Part shown: piece by piece, positions 1-7,079 of the stretch
Position numbering within the stretch: position 1 is the first letter of the stretch
Layout: every line of letters starts with the position of its first letter
Origin: Carnobacterium_A sp049673005
GTDB taxonomy: Bacteria > Bacillota > Bacilli > Lactobacillales > Carnobacteriaceae
Reading direction: 5' to 3'
Assembly: GCF_049673005.1 (NCBI RefSeq)
Contig: NZ_JBATXB010000021.1
Coordinates: forward strand, 1-15,288
Length of the DNA: 15,288 bases
Position numbers and translations under genes: made by a program
The notes under the pieces: generated by a model
Seen by the model: only the letters and a program-made list of their open reading frames with translations
Databases searched by the model: none
Told to the model about the DNA's origin: nothing

Positions 1-1469
1 CACCGGAACAATTGCATGCTCGTTTTGCGTTGGATGTTCGTCCCAATAGTGAAGCTGTGACTATTGATTCAGATAAAAAAGAAGTAGAAGTGAAATCTGA
101 AGAAGGAACGTATAAATTATCTTATGATAAGTTAATTCTTTCTCCAGGTTCTAAACCATTTGTACCACCTGCTGAAGGTTTAGCTGAGGCAGAGAATATT
201 TTCACTTTACGTTCGGTACCAGATGTAGATAAAATAATGAATCATGTAGAAAAACTTAACCCTAAAAAAGCGGTTGTTATTGGAGCTGGATTTATCGGTT
301 TAGAAATGGCAGAAAGCTTGGTTAATCGTGGGATTCATGTAACGATTATTGAAAAAGCCCCTCATGTATTGCCTCCTTTTGATGAAGAAATGGCTGCCTA
401 TTTAACAAAAGAATTAGAAAGAAATGGTGTTAACTTGCACACTAATCTTGCTGCTAGTGCTTTCAAAGAAAAAGGCAAAATAGTTGTATTAGAAAATGGA
501 GAAGAGTTAAAAAGTGATTTAACGTTAATGTCTGTTGGGGTTATTCCGGAGACAACGGTTGCGAAAACAGCGAATATTGAAACAGGTATCCGTGGCGGAA
601 TTGTTGTGGATTCAACGTATGAAACAAGTGTCAAAGATATTTATGCTGTTGGGGATGCCATCATTGTTAAACAACAAATTACTGGTGAAGACACGATGAT
701 TGCTTTAGCTTCACCTGCTAACCGTCAAGGTAGACAAGTTGCAGATGTTATTAGTGGTTTAGAAAGAAAAAACAAAGGCAGTATCGGTACAGCAATTGTG
801 CGTGTATTTGACGTAGTAGCTGCATCAACAGGCTTAAATGAGCGTCAACTGCAACAATCTGGTTTAGAGTATGAAACGGTCCACGTTCAAGGGAAAAATC
901 ATGCGGGTTATTATCCAAATGCCAGTACGATTTTATTAAAACTTCTATTCAATGCTACTAATGGAAAAATTTATGGAGCACAGTCTATTGGTGAAGATGG
1001 CGTAGATAAAAGAATTGATATTATTGCAACAGCTATTAAAGGCGGGTTAACTGTCGAAGACTTGCCAGAATTAGAACTCACTTATGCACCACCCTTTGGT
1101 TCAGCTAAAGATCCTGTAAACATGGCAGGTTATGCAGCAACGAATATGATGGAAGGTTTATCTGAATCTATTCAGTGGCATGAACTAGAATCTAAGCAAG
1201 AAGAAGGTTGGTTGTTGCTAGACGTTCGAACAGCAAGTGAACTAGAAAATAATGGTCAGTTAAAAGATGCAACGAACATTCCTTTAGATGATCTACGTGA
1301 ACGATTAATCGAATTACCAAAAGAACAACCAATTATCGTTAGTTGTCAAAGTGGGTTGCGAAGCTATATTGCAGAACGAATTTTAAAACAAAATGGATAC
1401 ACTGTTAAAAATCTAGATGGAGCATTTGCTCTTTATTCAGTAGTACATTCAGATAAGGTGGTAAAGTAA
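1..1469 (+). CDS. CoA-disulfide / polysulfide reductase with C-terminal rhodanese domain (5' partial)
   Basis: This is the 3' part of a flavin-dependent pyridine-nucleotide disulfide oxidoreductase. The frame is open from base 3 (reading PEQLHARF) with no start, so the beginning, including the FAD-binding glycine motif and the redox Cys near residue 43 of the family, lies outside the window. Visible are the NAD(P)H-binding motif VVIGAGFIGLEMAES, the second FAD motif IYAVGDA, the dimerisation domain, and from about base 1170 a rhodanese domain (LLLDVRT) with active-site loop SCQSGLRS, whose Cys codon is 1344–1346. Family members reduce CoA disulfide, CoA persulfide or polysulfide with NAD(P)H in the cytoplasm; the rhodanese domain passes sulfane sulfur to the reductase. 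The stop overlaps the next start (TAATG), so the two genes are translationally coupled. The family call is firm; substrate choice within it is not visible. Confidence 0.9.
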   Translation, partial: PEQLHARFALDVRPNSEAVTIDSDKKEVEVKSEEGTYKLSYDKLILSPGSKPFVPPAEGLAEAENIFTLRSVPDVDKIMNHVEKLNPKKAVVIGAGFIGLEMAESLVNRGIHVTIIEKAPHVLPPFDEEMAAYLTKELERNGVNLHTNLAASAFKEKGKIVVLENGEELKSDLTLMSVGVIPETTVAKTANIETGIRGGIVVDSTYETSVKDIYAVGDAIIVKQQITGEDTMIALASPANRQGRQVADVISGLERKNKGSIGTAIVRVFDVVAASTGLNERQLQQSGLEYETVHVQGKNHAGYYPNASTILLKLLFNATNGKIYGAQSIGEDGVDKRIDIIATAIKGGLTVEDLPELELTYAPPFGSAKDPVNMAGYAATNMMEGLSESIQWHELESKQEEGWLLLDVRTASELENNGQLKDATNIPLDDLRERLIELPKEQPIIVSCQSGLRSYIAERILKQNGYTVKNLDGAFALYSVVHSDKVVK

Positions 1470-1765
1470 TGTATCAATCAATTTCAATGCCAGAATTCGA
1501 GCAAGAGTGGAAAAAAACAAAACGTCCGTTAATTGACGTGCGTGAACTAGACGAGTGGAACAACGGTCACGTTGAAGGAGCCATTCATTTGCCATTAAGC
1601 GGATTTCCAGCTGCACTAAATCAGTTGGAAAAAGATAAAGAGTATTTTGTTATGTGTCATTCAGGAGGCCGCTCGGCAATGGCTTGTCAACATTTAGCAA
1701 AAGAAGGATTTAGTGTTACAAATGTGATGGGCGGAATCTCTGCTTGGAAAGGCGATGTTGTTTAA
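1469..1765 (+). CDS. Stand-alone single-domain rhodanese (sulfurtransferase)
   Basis: A 98-residue protein made of one rhodanese domain. It shows the structural motif LIDVRELDEWNNGHVEGAIHLP and the active-site loop CHSGGRS with Cys63, which would carry a persulfide. Its length is normal for stand-alone rhodaneses of the GlpE/PspE size class, with no signal peptide, so it is cytoplasmic. The ATG shares its A with the TAA of the reductase gene; translation is therefore probably by re-initiation, helped by GGTGG at 1458–1462. Pairing with a reductase that already has its own rhodanese domain suggests sulfur relay, in which this protein hands persulfide sulfur to the reductase or accepts it. That relay is inferred from gene order; the sulfurtransferase fold is clear. 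Confidence 0.9.
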   Translation: MYQSISMPEFEQEWKKTKRPLIDVRELDEWNNGHVEGAIHLPLSGFPAALNQLEKDKEYFVMCHSGGRSAMACQHLAKEGFSVTNVMGGISAWKGDVV

Positions 1766-1872
1766 AGAATAACACGGCGGTTAACTAAAACTGAAAGAGT
1801 AAGCTTTATTATAAGAAAGATTAAAACCTGCTTTGAAAACACCTATAATATAATGCAATGCGTCAAATTCAA

Positions 1873-1902
1873 TTGTCTCTTTGCTTTAATCCTTGTTATA
1901 AT
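1873..1902 (+). promoter_or_regulatory. Predicted sigma-A promoter for the fetAB-type operon
   Basis: TTGTCT (1873–1878) and a perfect TATAAT (1897–1902) are 18 bases apart. Transcription would begin near 1909, inside the left arm of the terminator hairpin, so a transcript from here holds only an 8-bp remnant of the stem. A second TATAAT at 1844–1849 has no convincing -35. Confidence 0.6.
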
Positions 1903-1945
1903 AAGAGTTGCTCTTTAAAAAAAGAGCAACTCTTTTGTTTTTTTT
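1903..1945 (+). terminator. Rho-independent terminator of the reductase/rhodanese operon
   Basis: A perfect 14-bp stem (AAGAGTTGCTCTTT, 1903–1916, with its complement at 1921–1934) around an AAAA loop is followed by TTGTTTTTTTT. It ends the upstream operon 137 bases after the rhodanese stop. The left arm overlaps the start region expected from the promoter at 1873–1902. Confidence 0.88.
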
Positions 1946-1978
1946 ATAAAGAAGATAGTGAAAAAAAGGAGAATAAAG

Positions 1979-2644
1979 ATGCATGAACCAATCATTGAGT
2001 TAAACCATCTAAGTTATAAAGTGGCAGATAAATTAATCATAAATAATGCAACTTTTTCTATTGCTAAAGGAGATTTTGTAACCATCACTGGGCCTTCAGG
2101 AAGTGGTAAAAGTACCTTACTTAAAATAATCGCGTCAATGTTATCTCAAACTTCGGGAGAAATCAACTACAAAGGGAAGAAGATTGACGAATATGATCCG
2201 ATCGCTTATCGTAAAGAAGTATCTTATTGTTTTCAAACAGCTGTACTGTTTGGAAAAACAGTTCAGGATAATCTGCTTTTTCCATATGAAATCAGGCAAG
2301 AAGCATTTGATTATGAAAAAGCTAGTCATTATTTAACTAAAGTGGGATTAAATGAAACGTACTTAACAAAACAGATAAATGATTTATCCGGTGGAGAAAA
2401 ACAACGAGTTGCTTTGATTCGCAATGTCCTCTTCTTACCTGAAGTCCTTTTATTAGATGAAGTCACTAGCGCATTGGATGAGGAAAACAAACAAGCAATT
2501 GGCCGCTTTGTTCAAGAAATGAATCGGGAAAAACAGGTTACGGTATTATGGGTGACTCATAATGTTAGTGAAGTTACAGAATCAGATCGAGTAATCAAAA
2601 TTGTTAATGGGGAGGTGGAAGAAAAAGATGGACTTGAGAATTAA
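1979..2644 (+). CDS. fetA: ABC transporter ATP-binding protein, FetA/YbbL type
   Basis: A 221-residue cytoplasmic ATPase with all ABC motifs: Walker A GPSGSGKST (38–46), Q-loop Gln86 in CFQTAVLFG, signature LSGGEKQ (136–142), Walker B VLLLDE (156–161) and H-loop His194. I chose the ATG at 1979 because AAAGGAG lies at 1965–1971; an in-frame GTG at 1958 sits in front of that Shine-Dalgarno and is unlikely. The downstream gene encodes the FetB/UPF0014 permease, and this pairing defines the family. In E. coli, FetAB has been linked to iron export and peroxide resistance. That role is carried over by family and not shown here. The last 17 bases overlap the permease gene, implying coupled translation. 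Confidence 0.88.
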   Translation: MHEPIIELNHLSYKVADKLIINNATFSIAKGDFVTITGPSGSGKSTLLKIIASMLSQTSGEINYKGKKIDEYDPIAYRKEVSYCFQTAVLFGKTVQDNLLFPYEIRQEAFDYEKASHYLTKVGLNETYLTKQINDLSGGEKQRVALIRNVLFLPEVLLLDEVTSALDEENKQAIGRFVQEMNREKQVTVLWVTHNVSEVTESDRVIKIVNGEVEEKDGLEN

Positions 2645-3386
2645 CAATACATCCTTGATCTTTGCTATGGGATTAGTTTTAGTGGCCTTAGCAATAGTCT
2701 ATCGAGAAAAATTAGATTTAGGAAAAGATATTATTATAGGTGTTATAAGAGCCGTTATCCAGTTATTTGTTGTGGGTTATGTCTTGGGTTATGTTTTCAA
2801 ATTAGATAATATCATTGTTACCTTTTCAATGGTATTGGTCATTATTTTTAATGCGTCTTATAATGCTGGGAAGAGAAGTCAAGGTTTACCCAATGCCTTT
2901 AAGATTTCGTTTATTGCCATCTTAACAGCAACTGCATTAACACTAGCTCTATTGCTATTATCGGGTTCACTTGTTTTTAAACCATCTCAGATTGTTCCTA
3001 TTACGGGTATGATTGCGAGCAATTCAATGATTGCCATTGGCATTTGTTATCGAAATTTAAACAGTAAATTTGCGGATCAAAGGCAACAAATTTTAGAAAA
3101 ACTAGCTTTAGGTGCTGACTTAAAGCAAGCGTCAATCTCAATTGTGAGAGATAGCATAAAAGCCGGTATGTCTCCAACAATTGATTCAGCCAAAACGGTT
3201 GGGTTGGTTAGCTTGCCTGGAATGATGTCTGGTTTAATGTTTGCAGGAGTCGATCCGACTCATGCCATAAAATATCAAATTATGGTTACTTTTATGTTGC
3301 TTTCCACAACAAGTATTGCATCAGTTTTGGCGAGTTATATGGCCTACAAGAATTTTTATAATGAACGAAAACAATTAATTGGATAA
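2628..3386 (+). CDS. fetB: ABC exporter permease, FetB/YbbM (UPF0014) family
   Basis: A 252-residue integral membrane protein with about seven hydrophobic segments. It carries the family hallmark GMIASNSMIAIG in the middle, a cytoplasmic loop rich in LEKLALGAD, and a conserved C-terminal block SLPGMMSGLMFAGVDPTHA followed by YQIMVTFMLLSTTS. I prefer the ATG at 2628 (MDLRINN), with GGGGAGGT at 2609–2616 upstream; an in-frame TTG at 2601 would add nine charged residues and precedes that site. It overlaps the ATPase gene by 17 bases. FetA and FetB together form a complete exporter and need no solute-binding protein, matching the two-gene operon. The proposed substrate (iron) comes from the E. 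coli homologue; another metal or organic cation cannot be excluded. Confidence 0.88.
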   Translation: MDLRINNTSLIFAMGLVLVALAIVYREKLDLGKDIIIGVIRAVIQLFVVGYVLGYVFKLDNIIVTFSMVLVIIFNASYNAGKRSQGLPNAFKISFIAILTATALTLALLLLSGSLVFKPSQIVPITGMIASNSMIAIGICYRNLNSKFADQRQQILEKLALGADLKQASISIVRDSIKAGMSPTIDSAKTVGLVSLPGMMSGLMFAGVDPTHAIKYQIMVTFMLLSTTSIASVLASYMAYKNFYNERKQLIG

Positions 3387-3395
3387 ATGAATAAA

Positions 3396-3428
3396 TTAGT
3401 GCGCATTAAATGTGCACTGATTTTTTTG
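3396..3428 (+). terminator. Terminator after fetAB
   Basis: An 11-bp stem with two G·T wobbles (3396–3406 pairing with 3410–3420, core AGTGCGCAT/ATGTGCACT), a TAA loop and seven T at 3421–3427. It starts ten bases after the permease stop. Confidence 0.82.
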
Positions 3429-3462
3429 TGGAAGGATAGATGAATGAGTAGTCTAATTATAA

Positions 3463-3491
3463 TTGACAAAGAAAGCGCCATCAATTACAAT
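3463..3491 (+). promoter_or_regulatory. Near-consensus sigma-A promoter for the 95-aa membrane protein
   Basis: TTGACA (3463–3468), a 17-base spacer and TACAAT (3486–3491) match the housekeeping consensus in 11 of 12 positions. Start of transcription is expected near 3498, giving a leader of about 30 bases that ends in the GAGGGG ribosome binding site at 3517–3522. Confidence 0.8.
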
Positions 3492-3528
3492 CAAGATGAA
3501 AAGAATGGTGAAAAAAGAGGGGATAGAT

Positions 3529-3816
3529 ATGAGTAAAACTAAAGATCATTTAGTTGGAAGTAGTTATTTAGCTATTTTTATTTACTTTATTTTACCAAGA
3601 GCTCAAATAACAACAACATCTAATTATTGGACTATCTTTTTTTCTTTTAGGGAGTTAGCTGTAGGAATCATAACCATCGGCATGGTCGTCGTAACCGTTC
3701 AAAAGTTAACTGGAAATAAATGGAAAACGTTAAATCTAACGAATATGATCATCTGGGCTTTTGTACTCTATAGTTTAACGACGCTATTTTTTATTATCTT
3801 ACCGGAATTTCTCTGA
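3529..3816 (+). CDS. Small membrane protein of unknown function (95 aa)
   Basis: I do not recognise this gene. The ATG at 3529 (MSKTKDH) is chosen because GAGGGG ends six bases upstream; the frame is open further upstream, but that part would run over the promoter. The 95-residue product has three likely membrane segments: about residues 10–25, 41–58 (AVGIITIGMVVVTV) and 72–92 (MIIWAFVLYSLTTLFFII), with a basic loop (KLTGNKWK) between the last two. No metal-binding or catalytic motif is visible. It stands alone between two terminators and has its own strong promoter, so it is probably well expressed and independent of both neighbours. The clear promoter, ribosome binding site and terminator support a real gene. 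Confidence 0.8.
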   Translation: MSKTKDHLVGSSYLAIFIYFILPRAQITTTSNYWTIFFSFRELAVGIITIGMVVVTVQKLTGNKWKTLNLTNMIIWAFVLYSLTTLFFIILPEFL

Positions 3817-3832
3817 TGGTATAAAATAAAGT

Positions 3833-3869
3833 AAAGTTCATTGACACGACTAGTGCAGTGAACTTTTTT
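3833..3869 (+). terminator. Terminator after the 95-aa membrane protein gene
   Basis: An 11-bp stem with one wobble (AAAGTTCATTG at 3833–3843 and CAGTGAACTTT at 3856–3866) with a 12-base loop, leading into a run of six T (3864–3869). Confidence 0.8.
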
Positions 3870-3905
3870 AATTGTCTGAAAAAATAAGGTACTCATTAGG
3901 CGTGC

Positions 3906-3934
3906 TAGTTAAGTGAGTAAAAAGACGGTATAAT
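3906..3934 (+). promoter_or_regulatory. Possible promoter of the esterase/acyltransferase operon
   Basis: A perfect TATAAT at 3929–3934 lies 71 bases before the esterase ATG. The best-spaced -35 (TAGTTA, 3906–3911, 17-base spacer) matches in only three of six positions, so this is a weak promoter or one needing an activator. Confidence 0.5.
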
Positions 3935-4004
3935 AATAGAGAACTGAGAAAATAGTAAACAGAATAAGTAGACTTATTAAAAAAGTAGATAAGAGGTGAA
4001 AAAA

Positions 4005-4931
4005 ATGAAACCTTTCGTTAAACTGGCTTTAAAATTACTGTCATCCCCTAAAATAAATATGGAAGAAGATTACCTTTGGATTCGTAAAGTGCAACAGTTT
4101 TTTTCAAGAAAACCCATACGAGCAAACTATCGAATATTAGATCGGAAAATTTATTCAGCAGATAGAAGTCATGATATTCCGGTACGTATTTTTCAGCCAG
4201 CGGAAAAGAAATCTGACGATGTTTTGTTATTTTTTCATGGCGGTGGTTGGGTAATAGGAGACATTAATACGTACACCAAGCCTTGTATGAACATGGCTGA
4301 TTTCACTGGGAGAACGGTCTATTCAGTAGATTACCGCTTAGCACCAGAACATCCTTACCCAGCAGGATTAGAAGATTGTTACCGTGTAGCAGACGCGATG
4401 TTAGATAATTTGTCGTTAATTGGGCTAACGGATGCTTCTCAATTAACGCTTATTGGCGATTCAGCTGGCGGAAACTTAGCAGCAGCGGTTTCTTTATTAT
4501 TAAGAGATAAGCGTAAAGACTACCCTAAAAAACAAATCTTACTTTATCCAGTTACCTTTTGGGATCATACAATCAACTCTCCTTTTGAATCTATCCGTAC
4601 TAAAGGCAAAGATTATGGACTAACGGCAAAAAAAGTTAGTGAATATATGGAGTTGTACCAGCCAAACACTGCCGAGCGAAAAAGTCCTTATATTGCTCCT
4701 TTGATGGCAGACGATCTTAGCAATCAACCCGATACATTAATATTAACCTCCGAAAATGATCCTTTGCGTGATGAAGGTGAAGCCTATGGAATGGCACTAA
4801 GAGAAGCTGGGAATACAGTGCGTATTCATCGTGTTAAAGAAAGTGTCCACGGTTTTATTACGTATCCCAAACTATCTAAACTAGTAGTAGAAGCTTACGA
4901 AGAAATAAATGAATTCCTAACAAGCAAGTAA
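4005..4931 (+). CDS. Alpha/beta-hydrolase esterase, hormone-sensitive-lipase family
   Basis: A 308-residue carboxylesterase-type enzyme. It has the HSL-family oxyanion motif HGGGW (78–82), the nucleophile motif GDSAGG with Ser153, the acid Asp252 (ENDPLRDEG) and His282 (VHGF), and the family block DYRLAPEHPYPAGLED at 109–124. The start is the ATG at 4005, with AGAGGTG at 3992–3998; the GTG at 3996 is part of that site. There is no signal peptide; the N-terminus is basic and mildly hydrophobic. Enzymes of this family cleave short-chain acyl esters in the cytoplasm or at the inner membrane face. The next gene encodes an acyltransferase 24 bases downstream, so esterase and acyltransferase may act on the same ester in opposite directions; that is inference. 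Fold and catalytic triad are clear, the substrate is not. Confidence 0.9.
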   Translation: MKPFVKLALKLLSSPKINMEEDYLWIRKVQQFFSRKPIRANYRILDRKIYSADRSHDIPVRIFQPAEKKSDDVLLFFHGGGWVIGDINTYTKPCMNMADFTGRTVYSVDYRLAPEHPYPAGLEDCYRVADAMLDNLSLIGLTDASQLTLIGDSAGGNLAAAVSLLLRDKRKDYPKKQILLYPVTFWDHTINSPFESIRTKGKDYGLTAKKVSEYMELYQPNTAERKSPYIAPLMADDLSNQPDTLILTSENDPLRDEGEAYGMALREAGNTVRIHRVKESVHGFITYPKLSKLVVEAYEEINEFLTSK

Positions 4932-4955
4932 ATTAATGAAAAAGGAGGAGACAAG

Positions 4956-6350
4956 ATGAAACGGAAAACGTGGGTAAGACTGGATAATGCCTCTAATATT
5001 TTTTTAGCAGCAATGACAAACAGAGATACAAAAGTTTTTCGTTTAACAGCAGAAATGACTGATCTTGTTGACTCTAAGTTACTGCAACAAGCATTGGATA
5101 AAACGTACGACCAATACTTGCTATACCATAGTGTTTTAAGAAGAGGAGTCTTTTGGTATTATCTAGTGATGAGTGAGATTAAGCCAAAAGTTACAGCAGA
5201 AATAGCCCCTCCTTTTACTCAACTCTATCATTTTGACCAGAAAGAACTTTTATTTAGAGTGATTTATCAAGGGAATCGCATTCATTTAGAAGTTTTTCAT
5301 GTATTATCAGATGGAGTAGGAGCTATGTGGTTTTTTGAAGACCTCATTAAAGAGTATGTTTTTTTACGGCACCATGAGATAGCCGAAAATAAATGGGATA
5401 AGACACTCATTCAGTTGGAACAACAGCTAGATGATAGTTTTAATAAACATTTTCGTCAACAGGATGAAACGAACTTTAGCCATGTTGCTAGTTCAGCTTT
5501 TTTTTCAGTTATTGAAACAAGTAAACGTGCGGGTAAAGTAGTTCTGAGATATGGGAAGAAAACATCTAATTGGTTGGGTTCGTCTATAAAAATAGAGTCC
5601 AATAAAAAACGGGTTTACCAAATTAGAAGTAAAAAGACACCTGACAATCGGCCGCGAATAGTGGATGTGAGTATGCCTTTAAAAGAAACAATCCAGTTAG
5701 CTAAAAAGGAAAATGTTTCTTTAACGATTTATTTGATCGCTTTATTTTTTGATTCGATTAGAAAAGCAGAACCAGATTTTAAACAAACGGACACGATTGC
5801 TATTTCTGTACCTGTAAATTTACGTCAGTTTTATCAGTCAAACTCTGCACGCAATTTTTTTAGTACGGTTTTACTAGAGTATACCTATGGGGAAGAAGAT
5901 GATTTTAATCACCTTTGTCATAACTTGAGTGATCAGTTGCAGCAACACTTAGAACCCGATAAACTTGGGCAGCGATTGAGTAAATTAATTAAAGCAGAAT
6001 ATCACCCAATAGCTCGAGTGACCTTACGACCGATTAAAGATGTTGTCTTGAAATTAATCAATCGACAAAACAATCGAAAAGTTACGGTGGCCATGTCTAA
6101 TTTAGGAAAGATGGTTTTCCCTCATCCCATTAGTACGCATATTCAGCAAATCTATTTTAAAACAGCAGCTGTTCGACCTCAGTTTTGTATGGTTAGTTTT
6201 GAAGACAAACTGACGATTAGTTTTACTTCGCCCTTTATCGATACGTCAATCCAAAAAGAATTTGTGCGCTCGCTGAGTGAAGAAGGCCTATCGGTTAGTG
6301 TTGCCGTTAATCAAGTAACAAGTGAGGAATTGGAGGATGAACCGTTATGA
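4956..6350 (+). CDS. HxxxDG acyltransferase, alcohol-acetyltransferase / condensation-domain type
   Basis: A 464-residue protein of the chloramphenicol-acetyltransferase-like fold. The catalytic motif HVLSDG (His115, Asp119, Gly120) follows a beta strand (RIHLEVF), and the second-half motif SNLGK (381–385) is typical of the alcohol acetyltransferase/PapA branch. This superfamily moves an acyl group from a CoA or carrier-protein thioester to a hydroxyl or amine. There is no adenylation or carrier domain here or nearby, so a peptide synthetase role is unlikely and a free acyl-CoA donor is more plausible. A strong AAAGGAGGAG at 4941–4950 sets the start. The stop overlaps the next ATG (ATGA), tying it to the zinc-ribbon membrane protein. 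Residues 150–220 form a lysine-rich insert. The acceptor is unknown; an alcohol, glycolipid or lipid is possible. Confidence 0.75.
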   Translation: MKRKTWVRLDNASNIFLAAMTNRDTKVFRLTAEMTDLVDSKLLQQALDKTYDQYLLYHSVLRRGVFWYYLVMSEIKPKVTAEIAPPFTQLYHFDQKELLFRVIYQGNRIHLEVFHVLSDGVGAMWFFEDLIKEYVFLRHHEIAENKWDKTLIQLEQQLDDSFNKHFRQQDETNFSHVASSAFFSVIETSKRAGKVVLRYGKKTSNWLGSSIKIESNKKRVYQIRSKKTPDNRPRIVDVSMPLKETIQLAKKENVSLTIYLIALFFDSIRKAEPDFKQTDTIAISVPVNLRQFYQSNSARNFFSTVLLEYTYGEEDDFNHLCHNLSDQLQQHLEPDKLGQRLSKLIKAEYHPIARVTLRPIKDVVLKLINRQNNRKVTVAMSNLGKMVFPHPISTHIQQIYFKTAAVRPQFCMVSFEDKLTISFTSPFIDTSIQKEFVRSLSEEGLSVSVAVNQVTSEELEDEPL

Positions 6351-7012
6351 AGTATTGTACATCCTGTTGTGCGGATATTGAAGGCGATTGGAAAAACTGT
6401 CCTTTATGTGGCCAGTCTCTTAATCCATCAAATGAAAAAGGGACATCAAATCCTTATCCAGCTATTCCTTTACGATTCAATAGAAAAAAAGTTCTACGTT
6501 TATTAACCTTTTTTACACTTCTAACGGGATTTTTATTTATTGGAATAGAAGAGATTTGGTTAGATCAAAGCCAAGGATTAAAATTAGCTGTGCTTGCGAT
6601 ACTAAGTTTATGGACAGTTGTTTATACAGTGATCAGAAAAAGAAGAAACATTGCTAAAAGTATTCTTTATTTGATGGTTATTGTTTCTATAATTAGTATT
6701 TATTTAGATTACTTACTCGAGTGGAATGGGTGGTCAACGACTTATGTTATTCCAATTATCTGTATTTTTGCAGATTTAGCCTTAACTATTTCAGTGAAAC
6801 TGATTTTTCCAGAAGTAGGAGATTATATTCTTTATCTGTTAATTGTCGTTATTTTAGGTTTTTTCCCTGCCGTCTTTCTTTTCTTTAACTGGACGACAAA
6901 TCCGATTTTATCTTGGTTATCAGTAGCTATCAGTGCAATCATGTTTGTTGTCCTTTTTGTTTCTCATAGAAAAGTTATCGTTCATGAATGGGAGAAGCGT
7001 ATGCAGATTTAA
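6347..7012 (+). CDS. Zinc-ribbon membrane protein, DUF6320-like
   Basis: A 221-residue protein starting with a zinc ribbon (Cys4, Cys7 and Cys18, Cys21; CxxC-x10-CxxC, plus an extra Cys8), a proline-containing linker, then about six hydrophobic segments from residue 50 to 210. The N-terminal ribbon is probably cytoplasmic. Its ATG overlaps the acyltransferase stop by four bases, with GGAGG at 6332–6336. I recall such proteins (annotated DUF6320) next to esterase/acyltransferase pairs in lactic acid bacteria, but I cannot confirm this here. Coupled translation suggests it works with the acyltransferase, for example as a membrane anchor or as a carrier of the acylated product. No catalytic motif is seen. 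Length and start are well supported, the function is unknown. Confidence 0.8.
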   Translation: MKYCTSCCADIEGDWKNCPLCGQSLNPSNEKGTSNPYPAIPLRFNRKKVLRLLTFFTLLTGFLFIGIEEIWLDQSQGLKLAVLAILSLWTVVYTVIRKRRNIAKSILYLMVIVSIISIYLDYLLEWNGWSTTYVIPIICIFADLALTISVKLIFPEVGDYILYLLIVVILGFFPAVFLFFNWTTNPILSWLSVAISAIMFVVLFVSHRKVIVHEWEKRMQI

Positions 7013-7031
7013 AATGCAGTAAACAGGATGT

Positions 7032-7062
7032 ATTCATTATCTTTTTAGAATTAAGAATGAAT
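7032..7062. promoter_or_regulatory. Imperfect inverted repeat before the GntR regulator gene
   Basis: ATTCATT (7032–7038) plus CTT (7041–7043) can pair with AAG (7053–7055) and AATGAAT (7056–7062), a 10-bp stem with a two-base bulge. There is no T run after it, so it is a poor terminator. It ends five bases before the ribosome binding site and may be an operator for autoregulation or a weak attenuating hairpin. Confidence 0.35.
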
Positions 7063-7079
7063 CAAAAAGGAGGGAAATA

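Noticed and set aside
1801..1860. Second promoter with TATAAT at 1844–1849
   Set aside because: No -35-like hexamer at 16–18 bases upstream, and any transcript from it would be stopped by the terminator at 1903–1945.
3463..3528. N-terminal extension of the 95-aa membrane protein from a TTG at 3463
   Set aside because: The TTG is the first half of the -35 box TTGACA, and the extension would span the promoter; the ATG at 3529 has a good ribosome binding site.
4956..6350. Non-ribosomal peptide synthetase condensation module
   Set aside because: HxxxDG is present, but there are no adenylation or carrier domains in the protein or its neighbours; a stand-alone acyltransferase fits better.
7013..7079. 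Rho-independent terminator after the zinc-ribbon membrane protein
   Set aside because: The inverted repeat at 7032–7062 is bulged, AT-rich and followed by CAAAAAGG, not a T run.
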